Assembly (NCBI GenBank): GCA_021826565.1
Contig: JAKAZJ010000007.1
Coordinates: 1-15,635 of the forward strand
Direction of reading: 5' to 3'
DNA from: Pseudomonadota bacterium
GTDB taxonomy: Bacteria; Pseudomonadota; Alphaproteobacteria; Acetobacterales; Acetobacteraceae
Length of the DNA: 15,635 nucleotides
The notes under the pieces are model-generated. The model was not told the DNA's origin. It did no database searches and saw nothing but the letters and a program-made list of their open reading frames with translations. A program made the position numbers and the translations under genes. This document shows positions 7,004 to 13,078 of this stretch, in pieces; within the stretch, counting starts at the first letter, position 1; each line of letters starts with the position of its first letter.

Positions 7004-7296
7004 GCAACTGGAATCCTCTCGCGCCCTGCCGTAAGGGAGCTTCCCAAGTCGAGAAAGTGCACGGTGGTATCCGTGTTGAATACGAACTATATCTGCTCTA
7101 TCTCTTGGTCTGGACTTCGACCATGGCGCTAGTCCTGTGCGTTTTTGGGTTGATCGCGCTGTTGCAAGGCAACGTCGTTCCACTGGCCCTGTTCGGCGTA
7201 TTCTTTGGCGCAGTCATCCCGCTCACCTATGTGGTTTACTCTTGGCGGTCGAAGTCCCTGTTTATGAACGCGACCCTGCCCGGCAGCCATCTATGA
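7000..7296 (+). CDS. Small two-helix membrane protein, unknown function
   Basis: A 98-residue protein starting at ATG 7000, which overlaps the preceding stop. After a polar N terminus (1-28) come two hydrophobic segments, about 29-52 (YLLYLLVWTSTMALVLCVFG through LIALL) and about 57-81 (VVPLALFGVFFGAVIPLTYV), then a short tail with WRSKS. This predicts an inner-membrane hairpin with both ends on the same side, probably cytoplasmic because of the basic residues after helix 2. There is no signal-peptide cleavage site and no recognisable family. Together with the coupled 54-residue ORF it may form a two-gene unit. Its base composition is lower in GC than its neighbours, which hints at a separate origin. 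Confidence 0.6.
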   Translation: MSNWNPLAPCRKGASQVEKVHGGIRVEYELYLLYLLVWTSTMALVLCVFGLIALLQGNVVPLALFGVFFGAVIPLTYVVYSWRSKSLFMNATLPGSHL

Positions 7297-7313
7297 CGGA
7301 AATTCCGGTTCCT

Positions 7314-7330
7314 GGTTCGTGCCACGAACC
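7314..7330. terminator. Short hairpin between convergent genes
   Basis: GGTTCGTGCCACGAACC forms a 7-bp stem with a 3-nt loop, 17 bp after the membrane-protein stop and just before the end of the convergent minus-strand gene. No T run follows on either strand, so terminator activity is only suggested by position. Confidence 0.4.
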
Positions 7331-7333
7331 GTG

Positions 7334-8518
7334 CTATCCTGCCCGTTCTATGGCGTGACCCCGACTCGGTGCCTCTGACGATGCCGGTGCTGGGCGATCG
7401 CCGTTCGGCGTCAGGCAGCTGAGCGAAACTCGGGCGCGCCTGACCACCGCATCGACGTGCGCCATGGCCTCTTCGAGGGCGCCGTAGTCCAGGCCTGGCC
7501 GCGCGATGGGTGACAGGGGCGGCAACGACGGCACCTCGGTCGCGGCGTCATCTTCGATGGTCTCGTGCCGAGGTCGACCCGGTCCCCGGTCAGGATCGGG
7601 CCGGTACGGCGGCCGGACCACGTCCCGCAGCGGGGCAAGTCCGGCCAGACCGAAGAGCCGCCGCGCCGAGCGGTGTGTCACCTCGACGGCCACCTCCGTC
7701 GCGACGAACCGATCGAGCAGCTCGGTCGCGCATTTGACCGACATGCTGATCGTGCGCGCCAGCGTGGTGGCGGACACCAGCGGGGTCGCAGCCAGCACGT
7801 CCACGGCGAGGGCAGCCCGCGAGGTGCTGCGCCTTCTGCCGACCTTGCCGCGCGCCGCCAGCCAGCCGTGCTCCAGAGCGCGCAGCAGGTCCAGATAGTC
7901 GGTCGCCTCGGCGGCCACCGCCTCCAGGAACCCCACCACCCAGCCCGGATACCCCTCCGCCGCATCGGCGCGCAGCGCCCGCGGTCCGGTCAGCGGCACG
8001 GGCATCCGAAGCAGACGATGCTTCCCCCAGAAGCGGATCAGCGCGGCCCGGATCGGCGGACGCATCCCGCCGCCCTGCAGCCACGACCAGACACCCTCCG
8101 CAGCACCAAGCAGCCCACCGGGGAGAGCATCGGCCAAGTGGCGCTCGGCCGCCTGCACCTCGCCCTCCTGATCGAAATCCGGTTCGGTGATCCACTGGTG
8201 CAGGGCGAGTGCCGCGCGCGCGGCCTCGAAAATCTCGCCGCGATCAACGATCCGCAGCGCGTGGTCCATGCGCAGGCGCAGCCCCTCGAGCACAGCGGCG
8301 AGGTGCCAGGGATCGATGCCGCGTCCGTCCACCGCGGCCTGGCGCCGCACTGCCTCCAGTCGCGCCCGGTGCAAAAACGCCGGCAGCAGCGGATGATGGT
8401 CGAGCGCCTGGTCGAGCCGCGCGATGGCGCCGGCGGCGCGCTCGTGGGCGGCGAACAACGCCGGGTCGCTGCGCGGGGCGGCGAGGCTCCACGGACGGGG
8501 GGGGCAGTCGCGCATCAC
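7334..8518 (-). CDS. DUF1612-type (RHE_PE00001-like) helix-turn-helix protein
   Basis: A 394-residue cytoplasmic protein starting at ATG 8518 (a second ATG follows directly). It matches, by recalled pattern, the DUF1612/helix-turn-helix proteins common on rhizobial and other alphaproteobacterial replicons. Residues about 20-110 include ARLDQALDHHPLLPAFLHRA, WHLAAVLEGLRLRMD and RIVDRGEIFEAARAALALHQ, then RAALIRFWGKHRLLRMPVPL around 160-180. The DNA-binding-type part is about 228-300: SRAALAVDVLAATPLVSATT, then LARTISMSVKCATELLDRFV, then EVTHRSARRLFGLAGLAPLR, a winged-helix arrangement. The C-terminal 90 residues are Pro/Arg-rich and probably disordered. It is transcribed away from the ParDE pair across a 170-bp gap. 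The biological role of the family is unknown to me; a transcriptional regulator or recombination accessory is possible. Confidence 0.75.
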   Translation of the reverse strand: MMRDCPPRPWSLAAPRSDPALFAAHERAAGAIARLDQALDHHPLLPAFLHRARLEAVRRQAAVDGRGIDPWHLAAVLEGLRLRMDHALRIVDRGEIFEAARAALALHQWITEPDFDQEGEVQAAERHLADALPGGLLGAAEGVWSWLQGGGMRPPIRAALIRFWGKHRLLRMPVPLTGPRALRADAAEGYPGWVVGFLEAVAAEATDYLDLLRALEHGWLAARGKVGRRRSTSRAALAVDVLAATPLVSATTLARTISMSVKCATELLDRFVATEVAVEVTHRSARRLFGLAGLAPLRDVVRPPYRPDPDRGPGRPRHETIEDDAATEVPSLPPLSPIARPGLDYGALEEAMAHVDAVVRRARVSLSCLTPNGDRPAPASSEAPSRGHAIERAG

Positions 8519-8656
8519 AGAACACCGTGGCCAGCCAGGGCGGGCGTCTCCGGATGGTGCGCTTGTCTCACGTGCACGGTTCCACGCCTCTTGCGCACCG
8601 CATCATGGTCCCCCGATGCTGCGAGCGGGGGCGCAGCTCGCTTGACTGCGCTCCGC

Positions 8657-8685
8657 TTTCCGAACGCCCGCCGCAGCCCTATAGT
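8657..8685 (+). promoter_or_regulatory. Candidate promoter for the toxin-antitoxin pair, possibly leaderless
   Basis: TATAGT at 8680-8685 matches the -10 consensus at 5 of 6 bases. A weak -35 (TTTCCG, 8657-8662) sits 17 bp upstream. Transcription would begin about 8691-8692, right at the parD ATG, and no Shine-Dalgarno is visible before that ATG, so the mRNA may be leaderless. Inference only. Confidence 0.4.
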
Positions 8686-8691
8686 TATATG

Positions 8692-8949
8692 ATGAATTCC
8701 GTAGTCCTTTCCCCTGAGCTTGAGAGCTTTGCGGCTGATGCCGTCGCGAGCGGCCGGTATCGGGACATGTCCGAGGTACTCGCCGCGGGTGTGCGCCTGC
8801 TGCAGCGCCAGGAAGAGGCGCGCGCCGCGTTCGTCGCCTCCCTCGAGGACGCCGAGACGGAAAGCGAACGGCTCGGCTTCTGCACGCTCGAAGACATCGA
8901 TGCGGAGATGACAGGCATCATCGCCGAGGCGCGCCGGGCGAAGGCTTGA
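8692..8949 (+). CDS. parD: ParD-family antitoxin
   Basis: An 85-residue (86 if the preceding ATG at 8689 is used) ribbon-helix-helix antitoxin. The N-terminal strand MNSVVLSPELESFAADAV, then SGRYRDMSEVLAAGVRLLQR, is the classic ParD pattern, in which the strand pairs in a dimer to bind the operator and 'SGRYxxxSEVxRxxxRLL' forms the second helix. The C-terminal half (about 40-85), with RAAFVASLEDAETESERLGF and EMTGIIAEARRAKA, is acidic and would wrap around the toxin. It precedes the ParE gene by a few bases and shows the usual antitoxin-first order. It normally represses its own promoter. The symbol denotes family membership rather than orthology to a particular system. Confidence 0.88.
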   Translation: MNSVVLSPELESFAADAVASGRYRDMSEVLAAGVRLLQRQEEARAAFVASLEDAETESERLGFCTLEDIDAEMTGIIAEARRAKA

Positions 8950-8960
8950 CTGCGCCCGCC

Positions 8961-9260
8961 ATGCTGACGCTGCGGGCGCGGCGCGAGCTCGGGGCGGCGC
9001 TGCGCCGAATCGCCAGCGACACCCCCGATGCCGCCGATCGCCTCTATCAAGCGGTGCAGCAAGCCGCGCATTGGATTGGTGGCAATCCCGCCCGCGGCGC
9101 GCACGGTCCTGGCTTGGCTGATCTCCGCTATCGATTCTGGTCGATTCCGCGCTATCGCTACCTGATGGCTTATACTGACGTCCGTGATCCGCCCCGCATC
9201 GTGCGGATCGTCCACACCTCGCGCGACCTCCCGCAGGTGCTGGGGGACTTGTTGCGCTGA
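8961..9260 (+). CDS. parE: ParE/RelE-family toxin
   Basis: A 99-residue protein from ATG 8961; a TTG at 8946 overlapping the antitoxin stop would add 5 residues, but MLTLRARRELGAALRRIA fits the usual ParE beginning better. Conserved parts follow: DAADRLYQAVQQAAHWIGGN (helical hairpin), GLADLRYRFWSIPRYRYLMAY (the core sheet, with the basic residues and R-x-x-[YF]-x-[IV]-x-Y/F-type pattern), and PRIVRIVHTSRDLPQVL, where the family shows V.I..I.H..RD. ParE toxins usually inhibit DNA gyrase, while RelE relatives cleave mRNA; this sequence looks closer to ParE because the partner is ParD. On a plasmid-like replicon such a pair would act in post-segregational maintenance. Confidence 0.87.
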   Translation: MLTLRARRELGAALRRIASDTPDAADRLYQAVQQAAHWIGGNPARGAHGPGLADLRYRFWSIPRYRYLMAYTDVRDPPRIVRIVHTSRDLPQVLGDLLR

Positions 9261-9308
9261 CGGGGGGGCAGCGCCGTGGTGCGGCGTCGGGCCGCCGGTA
9301 ACGGGCGT

Positions 9309-9675
9309 CCCCCTTTTCCATGCGCACCGGTTCGATGTTCTGGCCCCAGGGCGATTTGCCAACGACCCGTTGGAGAATTGCCGGATCGGGCCACACCGCG
9401 GCGAACGCCCGCATATAGCGCAGATTGGCCGATGAGAAACCGCGGGAATCGGGGAATGCCGCGCGCAGGTCGGCAGCCAGGCGGGCGACCACTTTGGCGC
9501 CCCAGCCATGCGTCGCCTGGCGCTCGTGGATGTCGCGGCCGATCTGCCAATAGAGGCTGATCAGCGCGCGGTTCACGGCGAGGGCGGCACGCAGCCGCGT
9601 CGCGCGAATCCGGGTTTTCAGATCGGCGAGCCAGGCGGCGCAGCCGGCGGGCGGGGCGGGCGGTTTGGGCGTCAT
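9309..9675 (-). pseudogene. DUF1016 / YhcG N-terminal fragment
   Basis: Minus-strand ATG 9675 begins a protein whose first ~115 residues match the YhcG (DUF1016) N-terminal domain: ALISLYWQIGRDIHERQATH, then WGAKVVARLAADLRAAFPDS, then GFSSANLRYMRAFAAVWPDP, then WGQNI. In known members the 'PWGHN' stretch continues into LLxKLK and, further on, a PDDEXK nuclease domain. Here similarity ends after WGQNI (near 9330). The frame stays open through the antisense of the ParDE genes, but that part has no homology. The catalytic domain is therefore gone. The fragment abuts the 3' end of parE, and the deletion breakpoint lies between about 9261 and 9330. The exact end given is approximate. Confidence 0.75.
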
Positions 9676-9862
9676 CGCGCAGCGGCGCCAGGCGCTGAAC
9701 CGCCGCTGGTCGCCGCCCGACCGGGAGGCGGGACCCGGGGCGGCCGGCGGGTAGTGATGCCGTCTGGGCTCATGGGAGCCGCGGTTTCGTCAATGGGTTG
9801 CGCGTGAACTTACGCTATACTGCCTTTAGCCTCAAACAACCATAATAATGTCCTGGGCGGCC

Positions 9863-9889
9863 GAAAACCGACCCCCTGCCCCGGTTTTC
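9863..9889. repeat. Hairpin upstream of the recombinase gene
   Basis: GAAAACCG (9863-9870) and CGGTTTTC (9882-9889) are exact inverted repeats separated by an 11-nt C-rich loop. Read on the + strand the right arm carries a short TTTT, so it might be a weak terminator insulating the recombinase gene; it might also be a protein-binding site. It lies 10 nt from the dif-like repeat. Confidence 0.45.
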
Positions 9890-9899
9890 CGCTCTCCTT

Positions 9900-9927
9900 A
9901 TGCCTGATAAGTGTGCTTGTCGGGCAT
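9900..9927. repeat. dif-like inverted repeat, candidate recombination core site
   Basis: Arms ATGCCTGATAAG (9900-9911) and CTTGTCGGGCAT (9916-9927) are inverted repeats at 10 of 12 positions around TGTG; in RNA the two differences become G-U pairs. Read as DNA, the inner part is ...GATAA-GTGTGC-TTGTC..., an 11-bp arm, 6-bp spacer, 11-bp arm layout like Xer dif sites (arms ending in TAA and starting with TT). It lies 57 bp before the start of a tyrosine recombinase gene, a usual place for a core site. An mRNA hairpin controlling the recombinase is the alternative. Confidence 0.5.
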
Positions 9928-9983
9928 ACAGTCTCCCGCCTATCCTGCGCCCGAAATCCCGCGCAACGCCGCCCGGAACCGCC

Positions 9984-11108
9984 ATGAACCCCGCCCTGCT
10001 GCCCCCAGATGGGCCACCAGAGCCGCCCCCCCCCCTGCCCGCCCCGGCCGCCGTAGCGCCGGATCCGCCGCCGCGCGACCAGCCACCCGCCACCGTACGC
10101 GCCTGGTTCGACGCCGCCGCCGCCGCCATGATCCCGGTCGACGACGGCACCCTCAGCACCGCCCGCGCCGCCGCGACTGCCTATGCCCACCGCGCCAAGG
10201 CCGACAACACCCGCCGTGCTTATCGCGCCGGCATCCGCGCCTGGTGCGCTTGGTGCGATCGCCACGCCCTGCCCTGCCTGCCGGCGCGCGCGACCGACGT
10301 CGTCGCCTTTCTCGCTGCCGAGCGTGGCCGCGGCCTCAGCGTCAATACCATCGACCTGCGCCGCGCCGCCCTGCGCTACCTACACTTCATCGCCGGGTGC
10401 CCGGTGCCGACCGCCGAGGCACACGTCGCCGAGACCATGGCCGGGATCCGCCGCGACGCCGCCGATCGCGGCCAGCTGCCGGCCAAGAAACTCGCCGCCA
10501 CCGCCGACATCCTGCGCCAGCTCCTGGCGCCGATCGGCGATGACCTCGCCGGGTTACGCGATCGCGCGCTGCTGCTGGTCGGCTTCGCGGGGGCACTGCG
10601 CCGGGCCGAACTCGCCGCCATCCAGATCGAGCACCTCGAGCCGCGTGCGCGCGGGCTCCGGCTCACCTTGCCCCGCTCCAAAGGTGAGCGCACAGGCAAG
10701 ATGGTGACCGTCGCGCTCCCCTACGGCACCACCGAACTCTGCCCGGTGCGCGCCCTGCGGCGTTGGCAGGAGGCCGCCGGCATCACCGAGGGCGCGGTGT
10801 TCCGCCGCATCTGGAGGCCGCCCTGCCGCGGCGACGGCCCCCCTCCACCATCCAGGCTCGGTTCGGCCGCCATCGACCCGGGCACCGTCGCGCGCATCAT
10901 CCAGGCTCGCGCCGCCGCCGCTGGCTTCGAGCGGACCGCGCTCGGCGGCCACAGCCTCAAGCGCGGCGCGCTCACCACCGGCATGGACCGCGGCGTCCAT
11001 CCCACCCGCCTCAAGCAACTCGGACGGCACAAGAGCTACGCCGTGCTCGACGAGTATCTCGAGCTCGGCGACCCGTTCGAAGGCCATCCGCTCAGCGGCC
11101 TGCTGTGA
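9984..11108 (+). CDS. Tyrosine recombinase (site-specific integrase)
   Basis: A 374-residue tyrosine recombinase starting at ATG 9984; the frame is open from 9900, but that part would lie across the inverted repeat and looks noncoding. A Pro-rich leader (1-37) precedes a core-binding, SAM-like domain (about 58-160) with AKADNTRRAYRAGIRAWCAW, VVAFLAAERGRGLSVNTIDL and RRAALRYLH. The catalytic domain (about 175-374) has Arg I in GALRRAEL (R206), a Lys in RSKGERTGK (K233 region), the H-x-x-[RK] box GGHSLKRG (H323, K326, then R327), H349 in LGRHKS, and the nucleophile Y358 in LDEYLELGD, spaced 9 after H349 as usual. Lys in place of the second Arg is unusual, although a neighbouring Arg follows. 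Such enzymes resolve dimers or integrate elements. No partner recombinase gene is adjacent. Confidence 0.88.
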   Translation: MNPALLPPDGPPEPPPPLPAPAAVAPDPPPRDQPPATVRAWFDAAAAAMIPVDDGTLSTARAAATAYAHRAKADNTRRAYRAGIRAWCAWCDRHALPCLPARATDVVAFLAAERGRGLSVNTIDLRRAALRYLHFIAGCPVPTAEAHVAETMAGIRRDAADRGQLPAKKLAATADILRQLLAPIGDDLAGLRDRALLLVGFAGALRRAELAAIQIEHLEPRARGLRLTLPRSKGERTGKMVTVALPYGTTELCPVRALRRWQEAAGITEGAVFRRIWRPPCRGDGPPPPSRLGSAAIDPGTVARIIQARAAAAGFERTALGGHSLKRGALTTGMDRGVHPTRLKQLGRHKSYAVLDEYLELGDPFEGHPLSGLL

Positions 11109-11384
11109 ATGAGCGGAAAGGGGGTGCCGGCAGGCAGGTGCGAAGGACACCCGCTCAGGCGGGGCGGATGTCAGCGGCTTGGGGCAGGGCGCACCCACCA
11201 CCGGCGGGTTCAGGACCCCCCGTAGTCCGCAGGCCACCGCCCCCTTCCCTACCCGACCGGCGGTGGCGGCACCCTCCCGCGCCTGGGCCGGACAAACCGG
11301 CGCGCAGCCTAGAGCCTGACGCAACAAGCCGGCAGCTGCGCGCAAAAAGTTGCCCTCGGTCCGGCCCGTGCGGTGCGCCCACGG
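11109..11384. other. Gene-free stretch between recombinase and iterons
   Basis: No gene recognised. The + strand is G/C-rich with no clear promoter. A short run of A (CAAAAAGTTG, about 11342-11351) precedes the iteron array. A very long minus-strand frame passes through this stretch but also covers the recombinase gene in antisense and has no recognisable domain. Confidence 0.4.
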
Positions 11385-11589
11385 ACCGATGAACTCCGTA
11401 CGCCGCACCGCGGAGCCGCCGCCGCTCCTGACGATACATGCTACCGTGGGCGCCGACCGATGCATTTGGTACGCTCGCGACCAACCGATGGGCGCGGTGC
11501 GGATCACCGATGATGGCCGTACGCTTCGGCCGAGTCTCACCGATGCTCCTGGTGCGCTTAGGCCGCCGGGACCGATGCGGAAGGTACTA
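11385..11589 (+). repeat. Iteron array of the replication origin (six direct copies)
   Basis: Six same-orientation 19-bp repeats fit ACCGATG-N5-SGTRCGC at 11385-11403, 11456-11474, 11484-11502, 11506-11524, 11539-11557 and 11571-11589. All six ACCGATG halves are exact. The second halves are CGTACGC, GGTACGC, GGTGCGG, CGTACGC, GGTGCGC and GGTACTA. Start-to-start distances are 71, 28, 22, 33 and 32 bp; three of the five are close to whole helical turns. The array lies 197 bp before the RepA gene, the usual arrangement for an iteron-controlled origin, where the initiator binds iterons to open DNA and to limit copy number. No DnaA box or strongly AT-rich block is obvious nearby. Confidence 0.82.
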
Positions 11590-11639
11590 TCCCTAAGAGA
11601 GATTCCTGAGAAGACCCTGAGGGGCCGAAGCCAGTGCTT

Positions 11640-11658
11640 TTGCACCTTCATCATCGGT
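11640..11658 (-). promoter_or_regulatory. Inverted iteron before repA, probable operator
   Basis: On the minus strand this reads ACCGATG-ATGAA-GGTGCAA, matching the iteron pattern at 12 of the 14 fixed positions but in the opposite orientation. It lies 51 bp after the last direct iteron and 128 bp before the initiator ATG. In several iteron plasmids an inverted partial iteron in the rep promoter is bound by the initiator to repress its own gene; that role is inferred here. Confidence 0.55.
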
Positions 11659-11785
11659 CGACTTTCGCTTTCGTGCGACTCGGGGCCATGGCTTGTGAAA
11701 GTGGGTGGCCATGCGGTTCCCATTCTGCTATGGCAGCTGCGGATTCCACCCCATCTCCCGAGTCGCTGCGACAGGAGACATACGA

Positions 11786-13054
11786 ATGCCACGTCGGGAA
11801 CTTCCCCTAGGGCAGCAGGTTCATGCGGTTCTCCTCGGCTCCGGCCAGGAGGCGGCGCAGCAACATGCCGCGGGTCTTGGCCAACCGGATCTGTTCGACC
11901 GTGTCCAAGCCGTTGCTCTGGAGGAGCCGGTCCCGAACTTCCTCCACTCGGCCCTCTGTGCGATGTCCCTTCCGGTACGGCGGCCATCCGACGAAACGGT
12001 GCCCATCATCCGCCAGGACGGACAGTATACGCTTGCGATCACGCCGCGACCGGTGCTGCGGCTGATCGCTGGGCAACAGAGCATGGCCGTCCTTGGGGTC
12101 CCCTACGGGTCCCTGCCCCGCCTTGTGCTGATCCACATCATGACCGAGGCCGTGCGCACGCGATCGCGCCACATCATTCTGGGGTCGTCCTTCACCGACT
12201 GGATGCGGCGCATGGGATTCCGTAGCGTTAGCTACGGACCGCGCGGTTCGGCCACGCTGATTCGCGAGCAGCTGGACCGGCTGCTGGCCTGCGAGTGGAT
12301 GATCCGGTGGGACAACCAGACCCCGCAGGGAGAGCAGGAATTTGCGGTCAAGGAAGTCAAGCTTTCCAACGACTACGCGGGCACCACCGGGAGTCGCGGC
12401 AGCTTCTCACGCGAAATCCTGCTGACGGAAGGGTTCTTCGAGCATCTGCGTGAGCATGCCGTGCCACTCGACGAGAATGCGATCCGCCAGCTCCGGGACT
12501 CGGCGACCGCGCTCGATCTCTACACGTGGCTCGCCTATCGCCTCCCGCGGATCAACAGAGGTCGTCCGGCCCTGCTTAGCTGGGCTCAAGTCGCCGTGCA
12601 TTTCGGGAATGACGGCAACAATATCCGCAAGTTCCGACAGACCATCCGCGATGCGTGGGACCGGCAGGTTTCTGCGGTCTACCCTGACGCAAAGGTTGAG
12701 TTCGACACGAGCGGCGTGCGTCTGTACGCCTCCCCTGCCCCACTCCTGCGCCGCCCGATTAGGCTGGCGAGTGTTAAGGCCCTCACGGCGCCGCCGCCGC
12801 GCACTGCGCCGCAGCCACGCGCCGACGGCTTCCTCTTAGCCTTCCAGGCGGCGCTGGGCGAGGCACTCGCGCGGGCCTGGCTTTCCGACGCGGCTGCGGA
12901 GGCGACGGACGACGGGCTGGTCCTGTTCGCAGGGTCGCGGTTCAAGGCGGACTATATCCGTGAGACTTTCGGCGCCGAACTCGAGCGGGTCGCGAAGACC
13001 TGCGGCCTCCTCGCCGTGCCCGCGGTCCGGACGCGGCTGCAGACCGCTCGATAA
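11786..13054 (+). CDS. repA: Plasmid replication initiator (RepA_C family) with DnaA-domain-I-like extension
   Basis: A 422-residue initiator from ATG 11786, chosen for AGGAGA 7 nt upstream; the frame is open to 11705 but without a ribosome-binding site. Residues about 48-320 follow the plasmid RepA (RepA_C) pattern: FLHSALCAMSLPVRRPSDE, LGVPYGSLPRLVLIHIMTEA with VRTRSRHIILGSSFTDWMRR, ILLTEGFFEHLREHAVPLDE, ALDLYTWLAYRLPRI, and the VYPDAKVEFDTSGVRLY end. After a Pro-rich linker, residues about 345-422 (LLAFQAALGEALARAWL and DDGLVLFAGSRFKADYIRET) resemble domain I of DnaA, which in DnaA contacts the helicase and regulators. The gene lies directly after the iterons and 24 nt before parA. It should bind the iterons and start plasmid replication. 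The family is clear; the extension is a by-eye call. Confidence 0.88.
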   Translation: MPRRELPLGQQVHAVLLGSGQEAAQQHAAGLGQPDLFDRVQAVALEEPVPNFLHSALCAMSLPVRRPSDETVPIIRQDGQYTLAITPRPVLRLIAGQQSMAVLGVPYGSLPRLVLIHIMTEAVRTRSRHIILGSSFTDWMRRMGFRSVSYGPRGSATLIREQLDRLLACEWMIRWDNQTPQGEQEFAVKEVKLSNDYAGTTGSRGSFSREILLTEGFFEHLREHAVPLDENAIRQLRDSATALDLYTWLAYRLPRINRGRPALLSWAQVAVHFGNDGNNIRKFRQTIRDAWDRQVSAVYPDAKVEFDTSGVRLYASPAPLLRRPIRLASVKALTAPPPRTAPQPRADGFLLAFQAALGEALARAWLSDAAAEATDDGLVLFAGSRFKADYIRETFGAELERVAKTCGLLAVPAVRTRLQTAR

Positions 13055-13078
13055 CCCCTACATCCGAGAAGGCAGAGC

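Noticed and set aside
8515..9308. C-terminal continuation of the DUF1016 frame
   Set aside because: This part is the antisense of parD and parE, which have clear family motifs; the open frame is incidental.
11385..11589. CRISPR array as an explanation of the repeats
   Set aside because: Repeats are 19 bp with a variable inner part and irregular spacing, and lie before a replication initiator; they are iterons.
10554..11987. Very long minus-strand open frame (477 codons)
   Set aside because: It runs antisense through the recombinase catalytic domain, the iterons and the start of repA, has no recognisable domain, and is explained by high GC content.
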